Shown piece by piece: positions 36,742 through 45,428 of a DNA stretch of 64,000 nt; position 1 is the first letter of the stretch, and each line of letters starts with the position of its first letter. Origin of the DNA: Streptomyces virginiae (GTDB lineage: Bacteria > Actinomycetota > Actinomycetes > Streptomycetales > Streptomycetaceae); the NCBI RefSeq assembly GCF_000720455.1, contig NZ_JOAK01000007.1, positions 62,001 through 126,000 of the forward strand. Direction: 5' to 3'. The notes beneath the pieces are model-generated. The model was not told the origin of the DNA, did not search any database, and saw only the letters and a list, made by a program, of their open reading frames with translations. The position numbers and the translations under genes were made by a program.

Positions 36742-38403
36742 GTGATACGCAACGCGGCGCTGGGGAGCGCCGCCACACTGATCACCGGCACGCTGGCCGC
36801 CGGCCTGCTCCTCGCTCCGCCGGCCGCCGCGGCGCCGGCCGACCAGGAATTCCGGCTCCCGGAGTCGCTCGGCGTGCAGATCGCCGCCGCGCGCGCCTCC
36901 CGTACCGGGATCGAATGGAAGGACTGCCCGGCGGACTGGGGCCTGGAGAAGCCCATCCAGTGCGGCTGGGTGAAGGTCCCGCTGGACTACGCGAAGCCCT
37001 ACGGCAAGACCATCGACATCGCCGTCGACCGGATCGGCAGCACGGGCACCAAGGAGGAGCGCCAGGGCGCCCTCGTCTACAACCCCGGCGGCCCCGGCGG
37101 TTCCGGCATGCGCTTCCCGCGCCGGGTCACCACCAAGAGCCCGCTGTGGGTCAACGCCTCCAAGGCCTACGACTTCGTCGGTTTCGACCCGCGCGGTGTC
37201 GGCCACTCCGCGCCCATCTCCTGCATCGACCCGCAGGAGTTCGTCAAGGCCCCCAAGGCCGACCCGGTCCCGGACAGCGAGGCCGACAAGCGCGCCCAGC
37301 GCAAGCTCGCCGCCGAATACGCGGACGGCTGCAAGGAGCGCAGCGGCGAGATGCTGCCGCACATGACCACGCCGAACACCGCGCGCGACCTCGACGTCGT
37401 CCGGGCCGCCCTCGGCGAGAAGAAGCTGAACTACCTCGGCGTCTCCTACGGCACCTACCTGGGCGGGGTCTACGCGACCCTCTTCCCGACCCACGTGCGC
37501 CGCATGATCGTCGACAGCGTGGTGGACCCGTCGCAGGACAACATCTGGTACGAGGCCAACCTCGGCCAGGACGTCGCCTTCCAGATGCGCTGGAACGACT
37601 GGCAGGACTGGGTCGCCAAGAACGACGCCGTCTTCCACCTCGGCGACACCCGTGCGAAGGTCGAGGCCAAGTGGCAGGAGCTGCGCGGCAAGGCCAAGGC
37701 CAACCCGCTCGGCGGGATCGTCGGCCCGGCCGAGCTCATCGGCTTCTTCCAGGGCGCCCCGTACTACGACTCCTCCTGGGTGCCCGTCGCCCAGACCTTC
37801 GCGGCCTGGGCGGCCGGCGACGAGCAGGCGCTCATCGACGCCATCGCCCCGGACATGTCGGACACCAAGGGCAACGCGGCGTCGGAGAACAGCAACGCCG
37901 TCTACACCGCCGTCGAGTGCGCCGACGCGAAGTGGCCCACCAGCTGGTCCAAGTGGGACCGGGACAACACCAAGCTGCACGAGAAGTACCCGTTCCTGAC
38001 CTGGTCGAACGCGTGGATGAACCTGCCGTGCGCGACCTGGAGGGCCAAGCAGAGCACCCCGATCCAGGTCGGCGCCAAGCGCGGTCTGCCGCCGGTCCTG
38101 ATCGTCCAGTCCGAGCGGGACGCGGCCACCCCCTACAAGGGCGCGGTCGAGCTGCACCGCAGCCTCGCCGGCTCGCGGCTGATCACCGAGCAGAACGCCG
38201 GCTCGCACGGTGTCACCAGCCTGAAGAACCCGTGCATCAACACGCGGGTGGACACCTACCTGCTGACCGGCAAGGTCGATGCCAAGGACGTGACGTGCGC
38301 CCCGCACGCCACGCCGGTGGCCCCGGCCGCGGCGGCCGCCCGTTCGCTGGACGCGGCCCCGGCCGCACTCCCGGCGCGCGAGGAGCTCCCCGCCGTCCGT
38401 TGA
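36742..38403 (+). CDS. Secreted alpha/beta hydrolase, tripeptidyl-aminopeptidase type
   Basis: A 553-residue secreted peptidase of the SlpD/SlpE/TAP-like group. It begins with a Sec signal peptide (about residues 1-33, ending PAAAAPA). The hydrolase core has VYNPGGPGGSGM (oxyanion hole), GFDPRGVGHSAP, the nucleophile GVSYGTYLGG, and a C-terminal TAP-like domain with the acid in SERDAATPY and the His in NAGSHGV. These enzymes remove N-terminal tripeptides from secreted proteins. Start is GTG 36742, with GGGGGA upstream. Several Cys pairs (KDCPADW, ISCIDPQ, LPCATW, NPCINT) suggest disulfides. Confidence 0.9.
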   Translation: MIRNAALGSAATLITGTLAAGLLLAPPAAAAPADQEFRLPESLGVQIAAARASRTGIEWKDCPADWGLEKPIQCGWVKVPLDYAKPYGKTIDIAVDRIGSTGTKEERQGALVYNPGGPGGSGMRFPRRVTTKSPLWVNASKAYDFVGFDPRGVGHSAPISCIDPQEFVKAPKADPVPDSEADKRAQRKLAAEYADGCKERSGEMLPHMTTPNTARDLDVVRAALGEKKLNYLGVSYGTYLGGVYATLFPTHVRRMIVDSVVDPSQDNIWYEANLGQDVAFQMRWNDWQDWVAKNDAVFHLGDTRAKVEAKWQELRGKAKANPLGGIVGPAELIGFFQGAPYYDSSWVPVAQTFAAWAAGDEQALIDAIAPDMSDTKGNAASENSNAVYTAVECADAKWPTSWSKWDRDNTKLHEKYPFLTWSNAWMNLPCATWRAKQSTPIQVGAKRGLPPVLIVQSERDAATPYKGAVELHRSLAGSRLITEQNAGSHGVTSLKNPCINTRVDTYLLTGKVDAKDVTCAPHATPVAPAAAAARSLDAAPAALPAREELPAVR

Positions 38404-38452
38404 GGACGGGGAGGCGGGCAGCCCCCGCGTGACCCGTGAAGCGGGAGAAGGC

Positions 38453-39163
38453 TCAGCGCGTCGAGCGCCGGGCCTTCTTCCGCGCTTCCTCCTCCTCGGC
38501 CTTGACCTCGGCCGCGTACCGGTCGACGTACTCCTGCCCGGACAGGCCGAGGATCGCGTACATGATCTCGTCGGTGACCGCGCGCAGGACGGCGCGCTCG
38601 CCCTCCATCCCGGCGTACCGGGAGAAGTCCAGCGGCTCGCCGAAGCGGATCGTCACCCGCCGGATGTTCGGGATCCGCTGCCCGGGCGGCTGGATCTCGA
38701 AGGTGCCCACCATCGCGCAGGGCACGACCGGCACCCCCGCGCCGAGAGCCATGGCGGCCACGCCCACCTTGCCCTTGTAGAGCCGGCCGTCGTGCGAGCG
38801 GGTGCCCTCGGGGTAGATGCCCAGCAGCTCGCCCTTGGCCAGTACCCCCAGCCCTTCGCGCAGGGCCGCCTGGCCGGCGTTCTTGCCCGACCGGTCCACG
38901 GGGATCTGCCCGGCGCTGCGGAAGAACGCGGCGGTGAGCCTGCCCTTGATCCCCGGACCGGTGAAGTACTCGGCCTTCGCCAGGAAGGTGATCCGCCGCG
39001 CCAGGATCGCGGGCATCAGGAAGTGGTCGGAGAACGACAGGTGATTGCCCGCGACGATCGCCGCGCCCTCCGCCGGGATGTTCTCCAGCCCCTCGATCCG
39101 CGGCCGGAACAGCAGCCGCAGCAGGGGGCCGAGGAACACGTGCTTGAGCAAGTGGTAGAACAC
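38453..39163 (-). CDS. 1-acyl-sn-glycerol-3-phosphate acyltransferase family protein
   Basis: A 236-residue PlsC-type acyltransferase. The catalytic HX4D motif is in GNHLSFSDHFLMP, the substrate-binding motif is GIYPEGTRSHDG, and VVPCAMVGTFE is the third block. It attaches a second acyl chain to lysophosphatidate in membrane phospholipid synthesis, at the inner face of the membrane. The C-terminus is a charged helix (VKAEEEEARKKARRSTR). Start is GTG 39163. It is convergent with the secreted peptidase gene. Confidence 0.9.
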   Translation of the reverse strand: MFYHLLKHVFLGPLLRLLFRPRIEGLENIPAEGAAIVAGNHLSFSDHFLMPAILARRITFLAKAEYFTGPGIKGRLTAAFFRSAGQIPVDRSGKNAGQAALREGLGVLAKGELLGIYPEGTRSHDGRLYKGKVGVAAMALGAGVPVVPCAMVGTFEIQPPGQRIPNIRRVTIRFGEPLDFSRYAGMEGERAVLRAVTDEIMYAILGLSGQEYVDRYAAEVKAEEEEARKKARRSTR

Positions 39164-39247
39164 CAGGCCGCTCCTGTCGGTATCCCGTTGTCACGGCCAG
39201 TCTACGGACGGTGAGTCGCGGGATGGAGGGGGCGGTGGTGACCTTCC

Positions 39248-39406
39248 TCAGGAACTGCGCGAGGCGGCCATCCCCGCCGTCAGCAGCCCCAGGACCACCC
39301 AGCCGAACCACAGCCAGCCGTTGCTGCCGAGGACCACGGAGTACGTGGCGACGGCCACCAGTGCGGCGAAGGTCATGACTGCCATCGCCTTAACGGATCC
39401 GGTCAT
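39248..39406 (-). CDS. Small membrane protein, 52 aa
   Basis: A 52-residue protein with two predicted membrane helices (AMAVMTFAALVAVATYSVVL and LWFGWVVLGLLTAGMAA) joined by GSNGW. ATG 39406 lies 32 bases after the stop of the CtaG-like gene on the same strand, so it is probably cotranscribed and may act with it. I do not recognise a named family. The reading frame and helix pattern support it as a real gene. Confidence 0.6.
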   Translation of the reverse strand: MTGSVKAMAVMTFAALVAVATYSVVLGSNGWLWFGWVVLGLLTAGMAASRSS

Positions 39407-39438
39407 GCCCCATGGTGGCGCGCGGATGCCGGCTTTCG

Positions 39439-40395
39439 CTACTGGCCACGCGCTTGGAGCGAGGCGAGATACGCGTTGTACGCCTCCAGTTCCTGGTCGC
39501 CGTTGCGGTCGGCGGCCCGGTCGGAGCGCTTCGCAGCCCGCTGCTCCGAGTGGTACCACTGGTAGATCAGGGCGATCAGGACCAGCACCGAGGGGATCTC
39601 GCTGAACGCCCAGGCGATGCCGCCGCCCCACTGCTGGTCGAGCAGCGGATCGATGCCGAGGGAGGCCGGCGGGTTCGCGTACGTCTTGATCATCGGCTGG
39701 CTCGCCATCATCAGGGCGATGCCGAAGAAGGCGTGGAAGGGCATGCCCGCGAAGAGCTCCAGCATCCGCATGACGTAGCCCGGACGGTGCGGACCGGGAT
39801 CGATGCCCATGATCGGCCAGAAGAAGATCAGGCCGACCGCGAAGAAGTGGACCATCATCGCGATGTGCCCCGTGCGGCTCTCCATCAGGAAGTCGAAGAG
39901 CGGGGTGAAGTACAGCGCGTAGAGGCTCGCGATGAACATCGGGATCGTGAACGCCGGATGGGTGATCACCCTCATGTACCGGCTGTGCAGCAGCGCCAGC
40001 AGGAGCTCGCGCGGGCCCTTGCGGCCACGGCCGGCGGGCGGCAGCGCGCGCAGCGCCAGCGTCACCGGGGCGCCCAGCAGCACCAGGATCGGGGTGATCA
40101 TGCTGATCACCATGTGCTGCACCATGTGCACGCTGAACATGACCATGCCGTAGTCGTTCAGCTTGGTGCACATCACCAGGATCACGGTCAGCACGCCCAC
40201 GGTGAACGCGATGGTCCGGCCCAGCGGCCAGGAGTCCCCCCGCCGGCGCAGCCGCAGCACGCCCCACCCGTACAGGGCGAGCCCCAGCAGCGAGCCGAAC
40301 AGGAAGAACGCGTCGAAGGAGAACTCCAGCCCGCGCCCGAGAGTGAACGGCGGCAAGTCCATGTTCATGTCCATGCCGTGCCCGCTGTGATCCAT
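39439..40395 (-). CDS. CtaG-like cytochrome c oxidase assembly / copper membrane protein
   Basis: A 318-residue caa3-type CtaG family protein with about seven membrane segments. It begins MDHSGHGMDMNMD, a Met/His-rich copper-binding motif exposed at the membrane surface. Conserved histidines lie in FSVHMVQHMVISMITPILVL and in ITHPAFTIPMF and MMVHFFAVGLIFFWP. The family helps deliver copper to heme-copper oxidases or handles periplasmic copper. Start at ATG 40395, with GAGGGAG upstream; the frame is open further but without a site. Confidence 0.88.
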   Translation of the reverse strand: MDHSGHGMDMNMDLPPFTLGRGLEFSFDAFFLFGSLLGLALYGWGVLRLRRRGDSWPLGRTIAFTVGVLTVILVMCTKLNDYGMVMFSVHMVQHMVISMITPILVLLGAPVTLALRALPPAGRGRKGPRELLLALLHSRYMRVITHPAFTIPMFIASLYALYFTPLFDFLMESRTGHIAMMVHFFAVGLIFFWPIMGIDPGPHRPGYVMRMLELFAGMPFHAFFGIALMMASQPMIKTYANPPASLGIDPLLDQQWGGGIAWAFSEIPSVLVLIALIYQWYHSEQRAAKRSDRAADRNGDQELEAYNAYLASLQARGQ

Positions 40396-40509
40396 CTGTC
40401 CACTCCCTCGACTGTGCTGCCCCACCACAGTAGTGCCGCCCCCGTACGCTCGTGCGCGCGGGGGCGGCTCATGACAAAAGGGGCGTCCGACAGGGATGCC
40501 GGACACGTG

Positions 40510-41535
40510 TCAGAGGACCGTCTGGGCCTCGTCGTAGCGCTCGGCCGGGACCGTCTTCAGGGTCGAGGTCGCCTCGGCGAGCGGCACCATCACGATGTCC
40601 GTGCCGCGCAGCGCGGTCAGCATGCCGAACTCGCCCCGGTGCGCCGCCTCCACCGCGTGCCAGCCGAAACGGGTGGCGAGGACCCGGTCGTACGCGGTGG
40701 GCGTGCCGCCGCGCTGGACGTGGCCCAGGATCACCGGCCGGGCCTCCTTGCCCAGGCGGTTCTCCAGCTCGACGGCCAGCAGGTTGCCGATGCCGGCGAA
40801 CCGCTCGTGGCCGTAGATGTCCTTGCCGCGCTCCTCGAAGGCCATCGAGCCGGGCTTCGGCTTGGCGCCCTCGGCGACCACGACGATCGCGAACCGCTTG
40901 CCCGCCGAGAAGCGCTCGCCGACGATCGCCGTCAGCTCGTCGATGTCGAAGGGGCGCTCCGGAACGACGATCGCGTGCGCGCCCGCCGCCATGCCGGAGT
41001 GCAGGGCGATCCAGCCGGTGTGGCGGCCCATGACCTCGACGACCATCACGCGCTGGTGCGACTCGGCGGTGGTCTTCAGCCGGTCGAGCGCCTCCGTGGC
41101 GACCCCGACGGCGGTGTCGAAGCCGAAGGTGACGTCGGTGGAGGCGATGTCGTTGTCGATGGTCTTCGGGACGCCGACGATCGGCAGCCCGGCCTGCGCG
41201 AGCAGGTTCGCGGCCTTCAGAGTGCCCTCGCCGCCGATCGGGATGATCGCGTCGAGGCCGAGGTCCGCGACGTGCCCCCGGGCGCGCTCGACACCGTCGC
41301 GCAGGTGCGCGGGCTGGACCCGGGAGGAGCCGAGGATGGTGCCGCCACGGGCGAGGATGCCGGCGACGGCATCGAGGTCGAGCTTGCGGTAGTCCGCCTC
41401 CAGCAGGCCCTTCCAGCCGTCGTGGAAGCCGATCACCTCGTCGCCGTGGTCGACGACGGCACGGTGCACGACGGAGCGGATGACGGCGTTGAGGCCGGGG
41501 CAGTCGCCACCGGAAGTGAGCACACCTATGCGCAT
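40510..41535 (-). CDS. pfkA: 6-phosphofructokinase
   Basis: A 341-residue phosphofructokinase, the committing step of glycolysis. LTSGGDCPGLNAVIRS, the PIGGEGTLKAA phosphate loop, the fructose-6-phosphate site PKTIDNDIASTDVTFGFDT and VEVMGRHTGWIALHS are present. Gly after GGE in the loop favours ATP over pyrophosphate as donor. Streptomyces carry several paralogues; from memory of gene order this one may correspond to S. coelicolor SCO1214. Start ATG 41535; an in-frame GTG/ATG upstream at 41577 is less likely. Confidence 0.93.
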   Translation of the reverse strand: MRIGVLTSGGDCPGLNAVIRSVVHRAVVDHGDEVIGFHDGWKGLLEADYRKLDLDAVAGILARGGTILGSSRVQPAHLRDGVERARGHVADLGLDAIIPIGGEGTLKAANLLAQAGLPIVGVPKTIDNDIASTDVTFGFDTAVGVATEALDRLKTTAESHQRVMVVEVMGRHTGWIALHSGMAAGAHAIVVPERPFDIDELTAIVGERFSAGKRFAIVVVAEGAKPKPGSMAFEERGKDIYGHERFAGIGNLLAVELENRLGKEARPVILGHVQRGGTPTAYDRVLATRFGWHAVEAAHRGEFGMLTALRGTDIVMVPLAEATSTLKTVPAERYDEAQTVL

Positions 41536-41672
41536 GGCAGAAGAGACCTTTGCAACGTGGGCCGACGACCGGACCACGTCGTCCGGTTGGAACTACGGCC
41601 ACCCTACAAGCGGTTTGGAGGTGCGCTGAACCATCCTCCACATGCTGGTCGTGATCGTCGTACAAAACGACA

Positions 41673-41706
41673 TCGGCCCGGTTCCCCCTAGGGAAAACCG
41701 GGCCGA
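41673..41706 (-). terminator. Terminator of the murT-gatD operon
   Basis: An 11-bp perfect inverted repeat, TCGGCCCGGTT (41673-41683) and its complement (41696-41706), with an inner CCC/GGG pairing. On the minus strand it is followed by a GTTTTG run. It lies 45 bases after the gatD stop and upstream of pfkA. Confidence 0.85.
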
Positions 41707-41750
41707 ACACATGGTGCGGGGGCCGCCCCGATGAGCGGTCCGCGAGGGTG

Positions 41751-42479
41751 CTAGACGGGCTGCGTCGCCGCCGCGATGCGCTCCGCGCGCAGCGCCTCGT
41801 ACCACCGGTCGTCTATGGCCGGCAGCGCGTTCACGTCGAGGGCCAGCTTCAGCAGCAGGTCCGCGATCTGCGGGTTGCGGGCCATCACGGGACCGTGCAT
41901 GTAGGTGCCGAACACCGTGTCGTTGTAGGCGCCTTCGGTGCCGTCGCCGGTGCCGTTGCCGCGGCCCATCGTCACCCGGGCGAACGGCTTCGCCGTCGGG
42001 CCGAGGTGCGTGACGCCCTGGTGGTTCTCGAAGCCCGTCAGCTGCGGCAGGCCCAGGCGCGGGTCGATGTCGGCGAGGACGTCGCCGACGCACCGCTCGC
42101 CCTCACCGCGCAGGGTGACCACGTCGAGCAGGCCGAGGCCCTCCTGGCGCTGGCCCTGGTCGTTGACGAACTCCTTGCCGAGGATCTGGTAGCCGGCGCA
42201 GACGGAGAAGACGATCGCCCCGTTCGAGACGGCCCGCTCCAGACCGCCGTCGCGCAGCAGCCGCTCCGCGGCCAGGCGCTGCGGACGGTCCTCACCGCCG
42301 CCGATCAGGTAGATGTCGCCCGAGGTGGGGATGGGCTGGTCGCTGCGCACGTCCACGCGCTGCACGTCCAGGCCGCGCTGGCGGGCCCGGCGCTCCACGA
42401 CGAGGGCGTTGCCCTGGTCTCCGTACGTGCTGAGCAGGTCGGGGTAGACCCACACCAGACGCAGGCTGTTGTCGCTCAT
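41751..42479 (-). CDS. gatD: Lipid II isoglutaminyl synthase, glutaminase subunit GatD
   Basis: A 242-residue class I glutamine amidotransferase. Nucleophile Cys is in VFSVCAGYQILG, the His in FGTYMHGPV, and the opening VWVYPDLLSTYGDQGNALV marks the GatD/CobQ-like type. GatD supplies ammonia to MurT, which amidates the D-glutamate of the lipid II stem peptide; this is needed for efficient cross-linking in Gram-positive bacteria. It begins 20 bases after the murT stop and is followed by a strong terminator. Confidence 0.92.
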   Translation of the reverse strand: MSDNSLRLVWVYPDLLSTYGDQGNALVVERRARQRGLDVQRVDVRSDQPIPTSGDIYLIGGGEDRPQRLAAERLLRDGGLERAVSNGAIVFSVCAGYQILGKEFVNDQGQRQEGLGLLDVVTLRGEGERCVGDVLADIDPRLGLPQLTGFENHQGVTHLGPTAKPFARVTMGRGNGTGDGTEGAYNDTVFGTYMHGPVMARNPQIADLLLKLALDVNALPAIDDRWYEALRAERIAAATQPV

Positions 42480-42499
42480 GCTCTTGTCCTTTATGGGTA

Positions 42500-43738
42500 C
42501 TAGTTGCCGACGCGGCGGCGCACGTCCTGGAAGGCGGTGTAGTTGGCGATCAGCTCGATCTGTCCGGGCGGCGCGAGCTGCACGGCCTCGTCGAGGGTCT
42601 CGCACACCCGGAAGTCCAGGCCCGCGACCTCCAGGCGGACCGCGAGGTCCAGCTTGCGGTCGCCGATCACGAAGATCGGGTGGCCGGCCAGGCGCGGGTA
42701 GTCGACGTCCCACAGCCAGGAGGTGTCGGTTCCGTCGGCGCCGCGCGCGTTCACGGAGAGGATCACCGGGGTCGGCGGCGGGTCGATCAGCGAAAACGTT
42801 TCGAGCCAGCCCGCCGGGTTCTTCGCGAGCAGGAGCCGCAGCTCACGGCCCTGGAAGTTGACCACGTCGTAGCGGCCGGCGACGGCCTGCACCTGGTACA
42901 TCCGCTCCAGCGCGACCTGCGGCGGGACGCCGAAGACGGCGGCCACGGCGGCCGAGGTGGCGGCGTTGGCCTTGTTGGCGCGGCCGGGCAGCTGGAGGTG
43001 GATCGGCCAGGCCGAGCCGTGCGGGTCCAGCACGTGGTCGCCGGAGAGCACCCAGGTCGGGGTCGGGCGCCGGAAGCCGCACTCGCCGCAGAACCAGTCG
43101 TCGCCCGGGCGCTGCATGACACCGCCGCAGGACGGGCACGACCAGGCGTCGTCCTTCCACTCCTGGCCGGCCGCGACCCACACCACGTTCTGGGAGGAGG
43201 AGGCGGACCAGACGATCAGCGGGTCGTCGCAGTTCGCGACGATGACCGCCTTGGAGCCCTGGAGGCCCTCACGCCACTTCTCCGCGAGCATGCGGGTCTC
43301 GGCGGCGCGGTCCAGCTGGTCGCGGGAGAGGTTGAGCAGGGCGATCACCTTCGGGGTGACGTCCCGGGCCACTCCGGCCAGGTACTTCTCGTCGACCTCG
43401 ATGACGCCGTACTTGGCGTCCGAGCCGCCCGCGAGGGCCGAGGTGATGCCCGCCGGCATGTTGGCGCCGAGGGCGTTGGAGACGACCGGACCGCTGGCCC
43501 GCAGGGCCTCGGCGATCAGCCGGGTCGTCGTGGTCTTGCCGTTCGTCGCGGAGACGAGGACGACGTCGAGATGTTGCGCCAGCGCGCCGAGAAGATCGGG
43601 GTCGAGCCTGAGCGCGACCTTGCCACCGATCACCGATCCGCTTCCGCGTCCCGCGGCCCGCGACACCGCCGCCGCGGCCTTGCCCGCCGTCACGGCCAGC
43701 TTGGCCCGCGGCGAAAGCGGCTCCGTGTTGCCTGCCAT
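42500..43738 (-). CDS. murT: Lipid II isoglutaminyl synthase, Mur-ligase subunit MurT
   Basis: A 412-residue Mur-ligase-like ATPase. The ATP site is VSATNGKTTTTRLIAEA, with NLSRDQLDR and VIVANCDDP as further Mur blocks, and a C-terminal DUF1727 domain. A four-cysteine zinc ribbon (CPSCGGVMQ and FCGECGFRR, about residues 205-230) is typical of MurT. It phosphorylates the stem D-Glu carboxylate, which then receives ammonia from GatD. Start ATG 43738 (MAGNTEPLSPRAKLAV). Divergent from def. Confidence 0.93.
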   Translation of the reverse strand: MAGNTEPLSPRAKLAVTAGKAAAAVSRAAGRGSGSVIGGKVALRLDPDLLGALAQHLDVVLVSATNGKTTTTRLIAEALRASGPVVSNALGANMPAGITSALAGGSDAKYGVIEVDEKYLAGVARDVTPKVIALLNLSRDQLDRAAETRMLAEKWREGLQGSKAVIVANCDDPLIVWSASSSQNVVWVAAGQEWKDDAWSCPSCGGVMQRPGDDWFCGECGFRRPTPTWVLSGDHVLDPHGSAWPIHLQLPGRANKANAATSAAVAAVFGVPPQVALERMYQVQAVAGRYDVVNFQGRELRLLLAKNPAGWLETFSLIDPPPTPVILSVNARGADGTDTSWLWDVDYPRLAGHPIFVIGDRKLDLAVRLEVAGLDFRVCETLDEAVQLAPPGQIELIANYTAFQDVRRRVGN

Positions 43739-43848
43739 CGTCCCTTGTCCTCCTAGCGTCGGTCGGCCCCAGCCTATCCAGTACCGGCCGGAGCCTTGAC
43801 CGCGGCGCCCCCGCCCCGCCGCGGATCTCCTCATATAGTCGCCCGTCG

Positions 43849-43861
43849 TAGGCTTGACGCC
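43849..43861 (+). promoter_or_regulatory. -10 hexamer of a probably leaderless def mRNA
   Basis: TAGGCT at 43849-43854 lies 7 bases before the ATG at 43862, and there is no ribosome site. This matches the leaderless pattern also seen at purB and the rhodanese gene. A second -10-like TATAGT is at 43834-43839. No clear -35. Confidence 0.4.
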
Positions 43862-44416
43862 ATGCGACAGCGCCTCATCCCCGGTACCACCGGCCTCGTC
43901 CGCACCATGAGCCTGCTGGGTGATCCGGTGCTCCACTCGCCCTGCCCGGAGGTCACCGAATTCGGGTCGGCGCTCGACCGGCTCATCGAGGACATGTTCG
44001 CGACGATGTACGCCGCCGAGGGCGTCGGCCTGGCTGCGAACCAGATCGGCGTCGCCCAGCGGGTGTTCGTCTACGACTGTCCCGATGACGAAGACGTACG
44101 ACACGTCGGGCACATCGTCAACCCCCGTCTGGTGGCGGCCGACGGGGACGAGTTCCTCGGGCCCGAGGGCTGCCTGTCCCTGCCGGGGCTGGAGGCGGGC
44201 ACGGTGCGCTTCGACCACGCGGTCGTGGAGGGGGTCACCTCGGACGGTTCCCCTGTGCGGATCGCCGGTACGGGTTTCTTCGCGCGCTGCCTGCAGCACG
44301 AGTGCGACCACCTCGACGGGACGGTGTACGCGGACCGCGTGACGGGGATGCGGGCCCGCCGCCTGCGGCGGGCGATCGCGAAGACCTCCTGGGGAGCCGG
44401 GGCGCCGCGCGGCTAG
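43862..44416 (+). CDS. def: Peptide deformylase
   Basis: A 184-residue metal-dependent deformylase that removes the formyl group from nascent proteins. All three motifs are exact or nearly so: GVGLAANQIG, EGCLSLPG and QHECDHLDG, which give the Gln, the metal-binding Cys and the HExxH. Length is normal. It is divergent from murT and followed by a dispersed GC-rich repeat. Many Streptomyces have more than one def gene, so essentiality cannot be inferred. Confidence 0.95.
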   Translation: MRQRLIPGTTGLVRTMSLLGDPVLHSPCPEVTEFGSALDRLIEDMFATMYAAEGVGLAANQIGVAQRVFVYDCPDDEDVRHVGHIVNPRLVAADGDEFLGPEGCLSLPGLEAGTVRFDHAVVEGVTSDGSPVRIAGTGFFARCLQHECDHLDGTVYADRVTGMRARRLRRAIAKTSWGAGAPRG

Positions 44417-44489
44417 GCGGATCACTCCCGGGGGCGGCCCCGTTGCCCGTCCGGCTGCGCCGGTCCCCGTGCGGCCTGCCCGGCGGAGC

Positions 44490-44548
44490 CGGGTACCCGG
44501 GGCTCCGCCCCGGACCCCGCGCCGCACACGCCGGCGAGGCCGGGGTCG
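44490..44548. repeat. Third copy of the GC-rich intergenic repeat
   Basis: GGGGCTCCGCCCC (44499-44511) followed by GGACCCCGCGCC and CGCCGGCGAGG (to about 44541) is nearly identical to the element at 25190-25234. It lies between the convergent def and TetR genes, the same kind of position as the first locus. Confidence 0.75.
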
Positions 44549-44569
44549 GGCCGGCGCAGCCCGGAAGGG

Positions 44570-45214
44570 TCAGAAGCCGGGGCCGTCCACGCGGTTGCCG
44601 GCGGTGGCGAGGCGGCCCCAGAGGAGGTCGGTGAGGCCCTCGACCAGAGCCGCGCGTTCGCAGGGGCGTTCGCCCAGCCACCAGTCGCCGGCCGCGTGCA
44701 TCATGCCGACGATGCCGTGGCCCCAGACCCGGGCCAGCTGTTCTCCGCCGGGGCCGAGGTCGACCCGCTCGCTGATCACCTGGGCCAGCTCCTCGCCGAG
44801 CCTGCGCAGCAGCGGCGCCGAGTGCAGGCCGACGTCGAAGCCCCGTTCGGCGGTGTGGGAGTCCTCGGCCGGGTGCATCAGGAAGCGGTACACCTGCGGG
44901 CGGGCCTCGATGGCGGCCAGGTAGGTGTCGAGGGTCGCCTCCACCCGCCGGCGGCGCTCGGCGGGGGCGTCGAGCGCCGCCCGCAGCGAGTCGAGCAGGG
45001 CGTCGGTGTGCCGGACGGCGAGCGCCTGGTAGAGGCCCGCCTTGTCCCCGAAGTGCCGGTAGAGGATGGGCTTGGTGATGCCGGCCTCGGCCGCGATGGC
45101 GTTCATGGAGGCCTTGGGGCCGTCCCTGAGCACGACCCGGTCGGCGGCTTCGAGCAGCTCCCGCCGGCGGCGTTCGGCCGCTCCCGGTTCGCCGGTCTGC
45201 TGCGTGGTCTCCAT
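44570..45214 (-). CDS. TetR family repressor, likely of the acyl-CoA dehydrogenase gene
   Basis: A 214-residue TetR protein: HTH at residues 20-65 (RRELLEAADRVVLRDGPKAS, then AIAAEAGITKPILYRHFGDK) and a helical ligand domain with DWWLGERPCERAALVEGLT at its end. It is divergent from an acyl-CoA dehydrogenase gene, with two palindromic operator candidates in the gap, so an acyl-CoA or fatty-acid ligand is likely. Start at ATG 45214; the frame is open upstream to 45301 but GGGAGAG precedes this ATG. Confidence 0.9.
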   Translation of the reverse strand: METTQQTGEPGAAERRRRELLEAADRVVLRDGPKASMNAIAAEAGITKPILYRHFGDKAGLYQALAVRHTDALLDSLRAALDAPAERRRRVEATLDTYLAAIEARPQVYRFLMHPAEDSHTAERGFDVGLHSAPLLRRLGEELAQVISERVDLGPGGEQLARVWGHGIVGMMHAAGDWWLGERPCERAALVEGLTDLLWGRLATAGNRVDGPGF

Positions 45215-45333
45215 GACGTGTTCTCTCCCCGCCCTTGCGATGTGCGTGACGCCCACGCAACGTAACACCCATGGCACCCCGGCGATCGAATCGGCGGACA
45301 CGACCTGAGGGCCGTCGACGGCATCGCCCGTGC

Positions 45334-45395
45334 TTGACAGTGCTTACTCGCCGGTAACAGACTGTGGCCCCCACGTAGGTTACCGCTAGTAACCT
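45334..45395 (+). promoter_or_regulatory. Acyl-CoA dehydrogenase promoter with two palindromic operators
   Basis: A perfect -35 TTGACA (45334-45339) is followed 18 bases later by CAGACT (45358-45363). Operator 1, TTAC-TCGCCG-GTAA (45344-45357), fills the spacer. Operator 2, AGGTTAC-CGCTA-GTAACCT (45377-45395), lies just after the expected transcription start. Both share TTAC...GTAA half-sites, as expected for a TetR dimer, and the TetR gene is divergent. Confidence 0.7.
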
Positions 45396-45428
45396 CCGGA
45401 GTGACGAGTACGGACAGGTGGAGGGGAC

